DNA of 64,000 nt from an uncultured Lachnospiraceae bacterium. Lineage in GTDB: Bacteria > Bacillota > Clostridia > Lachnospirales > Lachnospiraceae. Every line of letters starts with the position of its first letter. The stretch's first letter is position 1. A model generated the notes under the pieces. It saw nothing but the letters and a program-made list of their open reading frames with translations, searched no databases and was not told the DNA's origin. Of the stretch, positions 44,877 to 53,829 are shown piece after piece. The position numbers and the translations under genes are program-made. The stretch is taken from NCBI GenBank assembly GCA_910588655.1, contig CAJUPJ010000005.1:1-64000 (forward strand). The letters run 5' to 3'.

Positions 44877-46238
44877 TTACTTAGAAGCTGCAACATTTGG
44901 AACCGTAATACTAGTGCCAACCTGTTTCCATGCTCCTGCCCATCTCTTAGCTTTCTTATTACCAGCCAGGCGTATAAATATATTCTTTCCACTAACATCT
45001 GCTTTCTTAATGTTAACAACCTTACCTCCCTTAATTGGCTTGACAGTTTTATCATTAACACCTGGAACTGAACTGCCTATATAATACTCATAATTATCTG
45101 TAGATTTATTTGTAAGCACTAAATGTGTAACTTCTGTCTGCTTGCTGTTAAGCCTATACCCTGCCTCCATAATAGCACCAGCAGATGTTGAAATAGTAAC
45201 TGGCTGTTCAATTGTTGCATCCTTTATATCCTTTGTACTGGCACTATCAAGTAACAGTTCCTTTGGATTTTCTATTTTAACACGTGTCCATTTAGAAGCA
45301 CATTTACCTTTTCCATTTGTCTGGGCAGCTTTACGCACCTCTAATATTGCTGAATCTTCTGCTGGTGCAGTTGCTGTTGCCTCAAGAAGCCCTGCTACAG
45401 TTTTAACCTCTTTAGAACCTATTGCATTATATGTAGCAGTTCCAGACTCCTTAATAACACGATATTCCAGACTTTTATTAATAGTTACTGTACCTTTTGT
45501 ATAATCCACAGGAACGGAAGGCCCATTAGCCTGTTTGGCAATATTAAGCTTAGTTTCCTTTCCTGGAAGACTTCCTATATTATATACATCTACATTAACT
45601 TCTGTTGTACTGCCAACAGGAACTACACTTACCTGTCCATTCTTTATATCATCAGTTTTGCCACCTGCTGCTTCCAGATTATTGATACCTTTTACCCTTA
45701 CATATAATGTAGCCCCCTGGTACTGGTATCCAGAAAAATCTAATTCTGATACCTTACCACTTGCTCCCCAGCCATCTGTTGTTCTCCTGTAATCTATTTC
45801 TTTAACGTCATTTCCATCCGCCCTGAAATCACTTATCCTGGCTGTGTTAGCACAGAATGTTATCTTGTTTTTCTTAGTAGCAGCAGCCAGTTTTACAAAT
45901 AAAGGGCTTGTCATGTCATTGGTCATTATTGCAATATAATTGTCCTTAGTAATATTTAATTTTGATAAATCTATTCTTGCTTTATCTGTACTAGTCCCTT
46001 CTGCTTGCTCATATACATCCCATGCAGTAATTTTTGCTTTTTTCTTCTTATCTACCTTAGCTATTCCAGCCATAAGTTCTGTATCTCTAAATTGTACCTC
46101 CAGGCTTATACCTTCTTCATCAAATACTACATCCTGGATACCAACAGCTGCTGACGCACCAGCAGAACCAGCACCAAACCATCCTATTGCTGCTAAAGCT
46201 GTTAAGGCTGTTCCCTGTAATACCCTTTTAATCCTCAT
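44877..46238 (-). CDS. Secreted paralogue P2
   Basis: The same family as P1, with signal peptide MRIKRVLQGTALTALAAIGW and AGASAA before the mature part. The blocks ITAWDVYEQ, IDLSKLNITKDNYIAIMTND, YQYQGATLYVRVKG, LPGKETKLNIAKQANGPSV, ILEVRKAAQTNGKGKCASKW and IFIRLAGNKKAKRWAGAWK are all present, but the stretches between them differ from P1, P3 and P4. It ends TVPNVAASK without an anchor. It lies 70 nt upstream of P1 and downstream of the LRR lipoprotein gene on the same strand. Its ribosome region (AAGGGGGTAAT) is like that of P1 and unlike P3/P4, so P1 and P2 form one expression pair. Confidence 0.8.
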   Translation of the reverse strand: MRIKRVLQGTALTALAAIGWFGAGSAGASAAVGIQDVVFDEEGISLEVQFRDTELMAGIAKVDKKKKAKITAWDVYEQAEGTSTDKARIDLSKLNITKDNYIAIMTNDMTSPLFVKLAAATKKNKITFCANTARISDFRADGNDVKEIDYRRTTDGWGASGKVSELDFSGYQYQGATLYVRVKGINNLEAAGGKTDDIKNGQVSVVPVGSTTEVNVDVYNIGSLPGKETKLNIAKQANGPSVPVDYTKGTVTINKSLEYRVIKESGTATYNAIGSKEVKTVAGLLEATATAPAEDSAILEVRKAAQTNGKGKCASKWTRVKIENPKELLLDSASTKDIKDATIEQPVTISTSAGAIMEAGYRLNSKQTEVTHLVLTNKSTDNYEYYIGSSVPGVNDKTVKPIKGGKVVNIKKADVSGKNIFIRLAGNKKAKRWAGAWKQVGTSITVPNVAASK

Positions 46239-46329
46239 AACATTACCCCCTTCAACTTAAAATATTATAAAAATTTCTATAATATATTTTCGGCATATTA
46301 CTACGAAATTTAAATAGCCTTTTGTATAT

Positions 46330-47268
46330 TTAATAAGTTTTTATATCAATTCCATATTCCTCAAACTGTTCCTTATACAAATCTTCTTTTGACGAAGGCA
46401 CTGTAATACTTTCTAAATCACCAATTCCATCAAGCATATCAAACTTAACACTTGTTATTCCTTCTGGTAACTTTAATGTTTTAATACCAGTATCATAAAA
46501 AGCCCTGTCACCAATAACAATTAATTTTTCTGGAAGTTCAATATCTGTAATAGAACTGCATCCCCAGAAAGCTTCTTCATTAATTGTAGTTATACTTTGA
46601 GGAAGTTCAATATCTGTAAGATTTATGCAATTAGTAAACATTCCTTGTCCAACAAATCCCAGTCCTTCTTCAAGTTTACACTCTTTAAGAGCCTCACAAT
46701 CCGAAAATATTTCTGTTCCCATATTTTCTACAGTTTTAGATATAAAAAAGTATTCAAGGGAATAACAGTTACTAAAAGCATGTTCTGAAATACTTGTCAA
46801 AGCACCAACACCCTTTACTTCTTTCAAATTAGAACAACTACCAAAAGCATCTGTACCAATTTTCTGGACAGAATTACTTAAATCAATCTTTTCCAATGTA
46901 TCACATGAGTAAAATGCACTATCTTCAATTTCTATTATATTAGAACCTGCTGTAAAATTTACAATGCTTAAGTCTGACTCAAAAGCACTGTTTATAATTT
47001 TTGTAACAGGATAATCCTTATTTTCATAATTAATTTTATCTGGAATTTTTAAATCTTCTATATCTAAGTCACAGTGTCCTGCGACAGCAGCATTCTTATC
47101 ATCTATCTGGTAACTTACACCATCAGCTTCAAGAAAACCTGTATCTATATTATATATTACCTTAACAGCATCTGTATTTATATTTTTATCATTTTCTCCT
47201 TTTGCACAACCTGCCAAACCTGCTATACATAATATTAATAAACATATATAATAACATATTTTTTTCAT
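46330..47268 (-). CDS. BspA-type leucine-rich-repeat lipoprotein (copy 1)
   Basis: This is a surface lipoprotein. The signal MKKICYYICLLILCIAGLAG ends in the lipobox LAGC. About ten BspA/LRR_5-type repeats follow, with spacing near 23 residues and cores such as IEDSAFYSCDTLEKIDL, IGTDAFGSCSNLKEV, ISEHAFSNCYSLEYF and INEEAFWGCSSITDIEL. BspA-type repeats mediate binding to other cells or matrix. The start at 47268 fits GAGGAAAG upstream; the GTG at 47283 overlaps that site. A homologue, roughly 80 percent identical by eye, lies at 52811-53746 in inverted position. Confidence 0.88.
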   Translation of the reverse strand: MKKICYYICLLILCIAGLAGCAKGENDKNINTDAVKVIYNIDTGFLEADGVSYQIDDKNAAVAGHCDLDIEDLKIPDKINYENKDYPVTKIINSAFESDLSIVNFTAGSNIIEIEDSAFYSCDTLEKIDLSNSVQKIGTDAFGSCSNLKEVKGVGALTSISEHAFSNCYSLEYFFISKTVENMGTEIFSDCEALKECKLEEGLGFVGQGMFTNCINLTDIELPQSITTINEEAFWGCSSITDIELPEKLIVIGDRAFYDTGIKTLKLPEGITSVKFDMLDGIGDLESITVPSSKEDLYKEQFEEYGIDIKTY

Positions 47269-47377
47269 ATAGTCTTTCCTCACTTCTAAATCATTTAATT
47301 TATTATTACTATTATTGGCAATAATAATCCTAATAATAATTTATTATGTATATATTTAGTAATTATATATACACAGA

Positions 47378-47405
47378 AGAGAGGACTGAATAAACAACCC
47401 TCTCT
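47378..47405 (-). terminator. Hairpin between P3 and LRR copy 1
   Basis: AGAGAGG and CCTCTCT arms about 14 nt apart. Its counterpart in the inverted copy is at 52692-52731, in the same place between paralogue and LRR gene. It probably limits read-through into the LRR gene. Confidence 0.6.
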
Positions 47406-47471
47406 CCTGGTCAAAATATAAAATCTTAAATTATCTTAACGAAAAAATTATAAAATAATTATTACAAATTA

Positions 47472-48755
47472 TTATTTTGGAAATGTTAATGTACCTACTG
47501 ATGCATAGTTTGTAACCCAAACTTTATCTTTCTTATTTCCAGCTATACGTATCCATAACTGGCCTGGTGTTTTTTCAGTAAATTTAGCAGTTTTACCTTT
47601 GCCTATTTTCTTTGCCTTATCAGTTACTGAAGGTGCTGTATCTTTAACAACATATTCAATATCTGAAGTAAGATTATTTGTGATAATAAGTGACTTTACT
47701 TTATCCTTTTTACTATCATAATCAAACTTTGCATTTATTGAAGCACCTGTAGCAGTGAATACATCAACACCTGTACTAGAACCCGTAGTAACCTTTGATA
47801 CATCAGCATTAGGATTAACCTTATCACCTATATCTGCTAATTTCTGCACTTTTATACGTGTCCATTTTGAAGCAATCTTACCTTTTTTACCTGTTCCAGT
47901 TGCTGCTTTACGTACTTCTAATGTTCCTTCATCTGCAGTTCCAACAATATCATTAACAGATTTGCCATTTTTAGCATCAGCCTCTGCAGCAGCAGATGTT
48001 GCACCTACAGATGCTGCTGTTACAAAACGCCACTCTAAACCAGTTTTAATTTTTACAATGCCCTTAGTATAATCAGCTGCTACAGAAGGACCATTTGCCT
48101 CTTTAGCAATATTAAATTTAAGTTCTTTACCTGGAAGTCTGCCTATATCATAAGTGGTCATTGCTACAGGAGAACTTTTAATTGTCACATCATTTATCTT
48201 TGTTGTTGATTCTGAAGGAGTAGAAGGAAAATCGGCAACTTCCCTAATATATATTGTTGCTCCCTGATACTGGAAGTCGCGGCCAAAAGCGTTATCAAGA
48301 TTTACTCCTTCCCATCCACTATATAATGTCCTGTATTCGTAACCAGCATTTGCAGTACCATTAGTAATATTTATTTTCTGCTCTACTGCATGATACTCTG
48401 CCTTATATTTACTATTTGAAGGTGCAATGTGAAGAACTATCGGGTCAGTACTATCTGTCTTAATTGCAATGTAATTATCAGCTGTAGCCTTTAATTTAGA
48501 TAAATCAATATTTGCACTTCCACCTTCATATACATCCCAGCTTGTAATTTTAGCCTCAGCTTTACCCTTTCCTACTTTCAGTACACTAACCATAAGTTCA
48601 TTATCCGTAAAACTAACACTTATACCTTCAGCAGTGGCATTAATATTTCCTATAGGAAAATCTGCTGCTGATGCATCTACAGAGCCAGCGCCCATCCATG
48701 CTGCTGCTGCAAGGGCTGTCAAAGCAGTCCCCTGTAATACTCTCTTAATTCTCAT
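47472..48755 (-). CDS. Secreted paralogue P3
   Basis: Family member with signal MRIKRVLQGTALTALAAAAW and GSVDASAA. Conserved blocks are ITSWDVYEGG, IDLSKLKATADNYIAIKTD, FQYQGATIYIRE, LPGKELKFNIAKEANGPSV, LEVRKAATGTGKKGKIASKW and LWIRIAGNKKDKVWVTNY. It is the shortest member (427 aa) and ends TLTFPK. Its first about 95 nt of coding sequence and about 170 nt of leader are nearly identical to those of P4, which lies in the opposite direction beyond the recombinase gene. The mature parts of P3 and P4 have diverged strongly. AAGGAGGT precedes the start. Confidence 0.82.
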   Translation of the reverse strand: MRIKRVLQGTALTALAAAAWMGAGSVDASAADFPIGNINATAEGISVSFTDNELMVSVLKVGKGKAEAKITSWDVYEGGSANIDLSKLKATADNYIAIKTDSTDPIVLHIAPSNSKYKAEYHAVEQKINITNGTANAGYEYRTLYSGWEGVNLDNAFGRDFQYQGATIYIREVADFPSTPSESTTKINDVTIKSSPVAMTTYDIGRLPGKELKFNIAKEANGPSVAADYTKGIVKIKTGLEWRFVTAASVGATSAAAEADAKNGKSVNDIVGTADEGTLEVRKAATGTGKKGKIASKWTRIKVQKLADIGDKVNPNADVSKVTTGSSTGVDVFTATGASINAKFDYDSKKDKVKSLIITNNLTSDIEYVVKDTAPSVTDKAKKIGKGKTAKFTEKTPGQLWIRIAGNKKDKVWVTNYASVGTLTFPK

Positions 48756-48928
48756 AATGAATACCTCCTTGTAATTACCTTACATGTTTTACGTCCTTGT
48801 GTTAATCCATCCATCAGCCAGATTACCTGGCCTGGATAAAATACTTCTATATATGTATTATATAATAGAAATAATATCCTCCATTCAAAAGAGCTATACG
48901 GAAAATAGCTTAACGGGGGGTTAAAAAA
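48756..48928 (-). repeat. Left arm of inverted leader repeat (P3 leader)
   Basis: About 173 nt, around 90 percent identical by eye to 51134-51307 in opposite orientation. The match includes an unbroken run of about 50 nt ending near the ribosome site and the tract AACCCCCCGTTAAG at the distal end. It covers the whole promoter/leader of P3 and continues into the signal-peptide codons. Confidence 0.85.
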
Positions 48929-49808
48929 TGCAATTGCCCTTATCTTATAGCATGGATACCAGAATGTAATAATACCAGGCAGAGCCCACACCATAAACCA
49001 ATACACAAAACATAATATATGTATATATAACTGTTTTACACCTTTCCCTCAATATTAAACAGTATATACTATTGATTATGCCTTCTGCATTAATCTGCCA
49101 TTCTTTAATGTCTGGATGCTTTAATACAAATGATGCCCTTTCATATGTAAAAGCGTATTACGCCCTATGGTGTATAAATATAACAGAAACCATGCCATTT
49201 ATAAAAAGAATATGCTCCAGATGCCAATGCCCCTTGACACCTCTGCCACTAAAACCTTTTATATTTAAAAGTGTTAGTTAAAAAAGTTGGTTCTGGCACA
49301 ATGTCCGGAACATACATAATCAAAACACCCAGGATACAGACTAATACATTAAGTAAATGGACACATTACAATTTTACAAGGTGGTACGGCACCTTGTATA
49401 TAATTGTATGCAAACATTTCTCTCCATATGTATATATCCATCAGATGTATTTCTTATGCATGAACAGACCTTCTGTTACTAACGGGCTTACTACTGGTAT
49501 GTTTGCAATAACTGGTTACCTCCAGCCTGTTGAGCTATTTCTGCATTTTAAAATCCATCTATACTACATATAACTCTTGTAAAGTATTTCGTCTTAATTT
49601 TAAAAAAGTTTAGCACTTTTTTAAAAATTTTTTGTTAATTTCAAAATGTAACTGAATAGTCACCTTTCTGATACTTGTACTTTCTATATATAACATTCTT
49701 GTACCTGCACTTTAACTTATGGTAAAATAAAGTGCCATAAAATATTTTATTTTACGTAGTTTTGATGCTCTTTGTTTCTTTTTACCTTTTTAGAAAGGAT
49801 GGTATTTT
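48929..49808. other. Non-coding region before the recombinase gene, with several dyads
   Basis: No gene is supported; the 100-codon frame at 49271-49573 lacks a ribosome site and a normal start. The region contains three dyads. Arms TACAAGGTG and CACCTTGTA with a 6-nt spacer are at 49375-49398. AAAAAAGT/ACTTTTTT is at 49602-49622. GCACTTTA/TAAAGTGC is at 49707-49735. A direct repeat of CTTGTAC lies near 49676-49705. These are candidates for recombinase or regulator binding. Confidence 0.45.
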
Positions 49809-50999
49809 ATGGCATTATTAAATTGTATTGAATGTAACCACATAGTATCTGACAAAGCATCTGCCTGTCCAAACTGCGGATGCCCTGTCAGTTTTTCACT
49901 TGATGTTTCCAGCCTGGCAGAACCATATAAGGCAGTACCCCCAAAACGCAAACCACGAAAACGCAGGAAATATAAAAAACTGCCAAATGGCTTTGGATGC
50001 ATCAAGAAACTTTCTGGCAACCGTTCCAGGCCATTTGCTGCATACCCTTCCACAAAAGAATTCTACAATAATGGTTCTCCTGTTTCACAGCCAGCTATAG
50101 GATATTATGCGGACTGGTACCAGGCGTTTGATGCATTAAGGGAATTTAACTCAAACCCTTATGACCTGGTTCATAAGGATATAACCTTTACAGAATTATT
50201 TGAATTATACTTTAAAGATAAATACATAGACAATAAAAAGAAAAAATATTCCCAGTCTTCCATAGATTCAACCAAAGCAGCGTTTAAAAACTGTTCTGCA
50301 TTACATAACAAAAAATTTAAAGAACTTCGTAAATATGACCTTCAAAGTGTACTGGACCATTGCCCGCTTAAACACTCAAGCCTTGAACTTATTGTTACAC
50401 TCTTTAGGCAAATGTATAAATTTGCAAAAGAAAATGATATAACATACAAAGATTACTCTGAATTTGTCAAAATAAACATACCTGATGATGACGAAAGCGG
50501 CGAACCATTTACACAGGAGGAACTGGACATCCTATGGAACAACAAAGACAACGAAACTGTACAATTTATTCTTGTCATGATTTATAGCGGTTTCCGCATA
50601 AAGGCTTTTGAAACAATAGAAATAAACAGTAAAGAAAAATATTTCAAAGGCGGGGTAAAAACAAACGCAGGCAAAGGAAGAATTGTACCAATACACAATT
50701 CTATATTTGCTTATGTCCTTAATTTCAATCCTGATAAATTTAAAGCTGTTTCATTCCGTACAAAAAAATTCTATCCTGTGTTACAACAGCTTGGGATTGC
50801 CAAAACCTTATCTGGCAAAAAACATACACCACATGACTGCCGGCATACATTTTCCTGGCTATGTGATAAGTACAAAGTAGATGAATTATCTAAACATTTG
50901 ATAATGGGGCATAGTTTAGGAAACGATATAGAAAAATCCGTTTATGGGCACAGAACCATTGACGAATTACGTGCAGAAATAAACAAAATACAGGTATAA
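49809..50999 (+). CDS. Tyrosine recombinase with N-terminal zinc ribbon
   Basis: A site-specific recombinase of the phage-integrase family. An N-terminal zinc ribbon (CIECNHI at 6-12, CPNCGCP at 20-26) and a basic stretch (KRKPRKRRKYKK) precede an arm/core-binding domain (about 100-210). The catalytic residues are visible: arginine in YSGFRIKAFE, HDCRH in THTF-type context (PHDCRHTFSW), the histidine in IMGHSL and the tyrosine in SVYGHR. It is therefore probably active. No excisionase, phage or conjugation genes are nearby. It stands alone at the centre of an inverted duplication of surface-protein genes, which points to inversion or cassette rearrangement as its job. AAAGGATGG precedes the start. 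Confidence 0.92.
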   Translation: MALLNCIECNHIVSDKASACPNCGCPVSFSLDVSSLAEPYKAVPPKRKPRKRRKYKKLPNGFGCIKKLSGNRSRPFAAYPSTKEFYNNGSPVSQPAIGYYADWYQAFDALREFNSNPYDLVHKDITFTELFELYFKDKYIDNKKKKYSQSSIDSTKAAFKNCSALHNKKFKELRKYDLQSVLDHCPLKHSSLELIVTLFRQMYKFAKENDITYKDYSEFVKINIPDDDESGEPFTQEELDILWNNKDNETVQFILVMIYSGFRIKAFETIEINSKEKYFKGGVKTNAGKGRIVPIHNSIFAYVLNFNPDKFKAVSFRTKKFYPVLQQLGIAKTLSGKKHTPHDCRHTFSWLCDKYKVDELSKHLIMGHSLGNDIEKSVYGHRTIDELRAEINKIQV

Positions 51000-51004
51000 C
51001 ACTT

Positions 51005-51093
51005 GTCACTAATTGTCACTAACCGTACAATTTCCCAGATGTTTCCGGTTTATGCCAGATGGCTTTGAAACTATTCCAAAGCCTTGTTTTATA
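51005..51093 (+). terminator. Downstream of the recombinase: tandem 10-mer and terminator-like hairpin
   Basis: Two tandem copies of TTGTCACTAA occur directly after the stop codon (about 51003-51022). Further on, GGCTTTG/CAAAGCC with a 9-nt loop near 51061-51083 is followed by TTGTTTTA and looks like a modest terminator. The remainder of the 308-base gap is the P4 leader. Confidence 0.55.
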
Positions 51094-51133
51094 CAGCTCT
51101 TTATAAAAATGCCAGCCTTTTTGTAAATGCCTG

Positions 51134-51307
51134 TTTTTTAACCCCCCGTTAAGTTATTTCCAGTATAGCTCTTTTAGATGAAGGATACTATTTCTATTAT
51201 ATTATACATATCATAGAAGTATTTTATCCATGCCAGATAATCTGGCTGATGGATGGATTAACACAAGGACGTAAAACATGTAAGGTATTTACAAGGAGGT
51301 ATTTATT
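51134..51307 (+). repeat. Right arm of inverted leader repeat (P4 leader)
   Basis: The inverted counterpart of 48756-48928. A hairpin is predicted at 51226-51254 (ATCCAT-GCCAG pairing with CTGGC-ATGGAT around ATAAT). TATTATATTATAC near 51196-51208 is a likely -10 region; the -35 is unclear. The AAGGAGGT ribosome site and the 50 nt before it are almost invariant between the two arms. Confidence 0.85.
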
Positions 51308-52633
51308 ATGAGAATTAAAAGAGTATTACAGGGGACTGCTTTAGCAGCTCTCGCAGCAGCAGCATGGATGGGCGCTGGCTCTACAGATGTATCAGCAGCA
51401 GTTGATGTAGATGATATATGGGTAGGAGAAGGTGAAATTGGCATAACATCTAATGATGCAGAAATTATGGTTAGTATAGTACAAGTTAAAAATAACCAGT
51501 TCCAGATAAAAAACTGGGATGTTTATGAAGGTGGTGAGGCAATAGTTGATTTATCTAAGCTTAATAATGCAAAAGATAATTATGTTGCTGTTCTGACAGA
51601 TGATAATAAGCCATTTTTCCTTAAAATTGCCAAAACTGATAAGCCTGGTAAGGCAACATATAATTACAAGACTGGCACACTTACATTTGGTACTCTTACA
51701 GATTTAGATAAAGCTGAATATAGGACAGTAAATAGTGGATGGAATGGGGCTTCAGACCTTGATGTCAGCAGGTATAATTACCAGGGCGCTTCATTGTACA
51801 TGAGAATTAGAGAAACTTTAAAACGCCCGGTTCTTAATACAGCAGAAAAGCTGGATGATAAATCTACAAAGAATACTACAGAAGACTATGCAGTATATGA
51901 TATTGGAAGCCTTGCAAGTAAGGAAGTAAAATTTAATGTTGCTAAACAGGCAAATGGTCCTTCACTTAGCGGGGATTATGTAAAAAATACTATTAAGAGC
52001 AAGGATGGTCTTCCAGCCCGTGTTGTTTACAATGGCAGTTTTTATGACTTTGGCGGAGAAAATGGTGCTCAAATAGCAGTATCAGGTGGTGCAGTTACTT
52101 CTAAGTCTTCTAAAACAGCAGACCTTGAAGCAATAACAAAGGGGTTTAAGCCAGGAGACAAAATAGTACTTGAAGTACGTACAGATGCAACAGATAAAAA
52201 GCCTGCTTCTAAGTGGTCACGTCTTGAAATTGTAGTTCCTAGCCAAATAGCAGCTTCAGCTATTGCTAGTACAGTAACAAATGGCGCTATTGTTACTTCT
52301 GGGGATGCTATTAAGGTTTCTGCAGCATTTACTGAAAAATCAGGCAAGAATGGTGCTAAGAGTTATCCGGATGTTGTTATTAAGAATGATGCTTCTAAGG
52401 GAAATGTAGATGTTAAAATAGGTGAAACTGGAAAAGTATCTACTCTTAAACCTAGCAAAACAGTAAAATATAAGAAAACAGGAACTGATGGAAATAAATT
52501 ATATGTACGTGTAGGTGGTGACAAGGCTGATAAAAAATGGGCTGGTGCATGGACAGAAATTGGCCAGGTTACATTCCCTAAAGATGTAGCAGCTGCTACA
52601 CCAACTCCTGCACCTTCAACAGCGGCTAAATAA
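51308..52633 (+). CDS. Secreted paralogue P4
   Basis: Family member with signal MRIKRVLQGTALAALAAAAW and GSTDVSAA. Blocks are IKNWDVYEGG, VDLSKLNNAKDNYVAVLTDD, YNYQGASLYMRI, a variant LASKEVKFNVAKQANGPSL (LASK replacing LPGK), LEVRTDATDKKPASKWSRLEI and LYVRVGGDKADKKWAGAW. It ends in a Pro/Ala/Thr tail (ATPTPAPSTAAK) that P1 to P3 lack. The signal region is almost identical to P3 at DNA level, while the mature protein is only distantly similar. It heads a plus-strand unit with LRR copy 2. Confidence 0.82.
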   Translation: MRIKRVLQGTALAALAAAAWMGAGSTDVSAAVDVDDIWVGEGEIGITSNDAEIMVSIVQVKNNQFQIKNWDVYEGGEAIVDLSKLNNAKDNYVAVLTDDNKPFFLKIAKTDKPGKATYNYKTGTLTFGTLTDLDKAEYRTVNSGWNGASDLDVSRYNYQGASLYMRIRETLKRPVLNTAEKLDDKSTKNTTEDYAVYDIGSLASKEVKFNVAKQANGPSLSGDYVKNTIKSKDGLPARVVYNGSFYDFGGENGAQIAVSGGAVTSKSSKTADLEAITKGFKPGDKIVLEVRTDATDKKPASKWSRLEIVVPSQIAASAIASTVTNGAIVTSGDAIKVSAAFTEKSGKNGAKSYPDVVIKNDASKGNVDVKIGETGKVSTLKPSKTVKYKKTGTDGNKLYVRVGGDKADKKWAGAWTEIGQVTFPKDVAAATPTPAPSTAAK

Positions 52634-52691
52634 TATATTAGTTATTTATATTGATACTGATTAGTTAAATATCATAAGTTTTATATTTTAA

Positions 52692-52731
52692 ACACAGAGA
52701 GAGGATTGTCCAGGCGGTCCTCTTTCTGTGT
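52692..52731 (+). terminator. Hairpin between P4 and LRR copy 2
   Basis: ACACAGAGAGAGGA pairs with TCCTCTTTCTGTGT (one G-U pair), with a 12-nt loop. The sequence after it is only partly T-rich, so it may be an attenuating terminator. Confidence 0.65.
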
Positions 52732-52810
52732 ATATAAATCTTTGTAATGTAAAAAATACATAAGATGAATTTAAAACATATTAACTTATATAGAAATGAG
52801 GAAATGATAA

Positions 52811-53746
52811 ATGAAAAGAAAAAGTTATATAATATGTTTATTATTTTTATCTGTAATGGTAAGTCTGGCTGGCTGTACAAAAGAAAATAGTGGTAAAAGC
52901 AAAAATTCTGTTAAAGTAAAATATAATGTAGAGACTGGTTTTCTTGAAGCTGAAGGTGTAAGTTACCAGATAAATGATAATAATGCTGCTGTGGCGGGAC
53001 ATTGTGATTTAGATATAGAAAATTTAAATATTCCAGATAAAATAAATTATGAAAACAAAGATTACCCTGTTACCAAAATTATAAGCAGTGCTTTTGAATC
53101 TGATTTAAGTCTTGTAAATTTTACAGCAGGTTCTAATATAACAGAAATTGAAGATAGCGCATTTTATTCATGTGATACATTGGAAACAATTAATCTGAAT
53201 AATACTGTAAAGAAAATTGGAGAAGATGCTTTTGGCAGTTGTTCTAATTTAAGAGAAATAAAGGGTGTTGGTGCTTTGACAAGTATTTCAAACCATGCTT
53301 TTAGTAATTGTTACTCACTGGAGTATTTTTTTATATCTAAAACAATAGAAAGCATGGGGACAGAAATATTTTCAGATTGTGAAAACCTTAAAGAATGTAA
53401 GCTGGAAGAAGGGCTATCATTTATTGGGCAGGGTATGTTTACTAATTGTGAAAATCTTTCAGAAGTTTCACTTCCAAAAAGTATAACCACTATTAATGAA
53501 GAAGCATTCTGGGGCTGTAGCGCAATTAAAGAAATTGAACTGCCAGAAGGATTAATTATAATTGGTGACAGGGCTTTTTATGATACAGGGATTACAACAT
53601 TAAAACTTCCAGAAGAAATAACAGGAATTAAGTTTGACATGCTTGATGGGACAAATGATTTAAAAAGTATTACTGTGCCTTCATCAAAAGAAGACATTTA
53701 TAAAGAAGAATTTAATGATTATGGAATTGAAATAAATATATATTAA
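52811..53746 (+). CDS. BspA-type leucine-rich-repeat lipoprotein (copy 2)
   Basis: A homologue of the lipoprotein at 46330-47268, about 80 percent identical by eye over the full length including the N-terminal region (CDLDIENLNIPDKINYENKD). The signal MKRKSYIICLLFLSVMVSLAG ends at the lipobox LAGC. About ten AF-x-x-C-x-x-L repeats follow. Differences are scattered conservative changes rather than blocks, unlike the neighbouring paralogue pair. It is followed by a perfect 15-bp stem terminator shared with the convergent nuclease gene. Confidence 0.88.
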   Translation: MKRKSYIICLLFLSVMVSLAGCTKENSGKSKNSVKVKYNVETGFLEAEGVSYQINDNNAAVAGHCDLDIENLNIPDKINYENKDYPVTKIISSAFESDLSLVNFTAGSNITEIEDSAFYSCDTLETINLNNTVKKIGEDAFGSCSNLREIKGVGALTSISNHAFSNCYSLEYFFISKTIESMGTEIFSDCENLKECKLEEGLSFIGQGMFTNCENLSEVSLPKSITTINEEAFWGCSAIKEIELPEGLIIIGDRAFYDTGITTLKLPEEITGIKFDMLDGTNDLKSITVPSSKEDIYKEEFNDYGIEINIY

Positions 53747-53778
53747 ATTTATAAATAAAGCTATAAGTCTTTTACAAT

Positions 53779-53826
53779 ATATGCAGCCATATGTATAAAA
53801 GCCATTCCAGCCATATGGCTGCATAT
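53779..53826. terminator. Convergent terminator
   Basis: Perfect 15-bp arms (53779-53793 and 53812-53826) with an 18-nt loop between LRR copy 2 (+) and the Rpn-like gene (-). Confidence 0.8.
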
Positions 53827-53829
53827 TAT

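Noticed and set aside
48752..49006. 84-codon frame across the P3 leader
   Set aside because: It overlaps a conserved non-coding leader and is not preserved in the inverted copy.
49271..49573. 100-codon open frame before the recombinase gene
   Set aside because: Non-ATG start, no ribosome site, and composition like the surrounding non-coding DNA.
49809..50999. Integrated prophage or conjugative element
   Set aside because: Only a recombinase is present; there are no structural, replication, relaxase or excisionase genes and no flanking tRNA.
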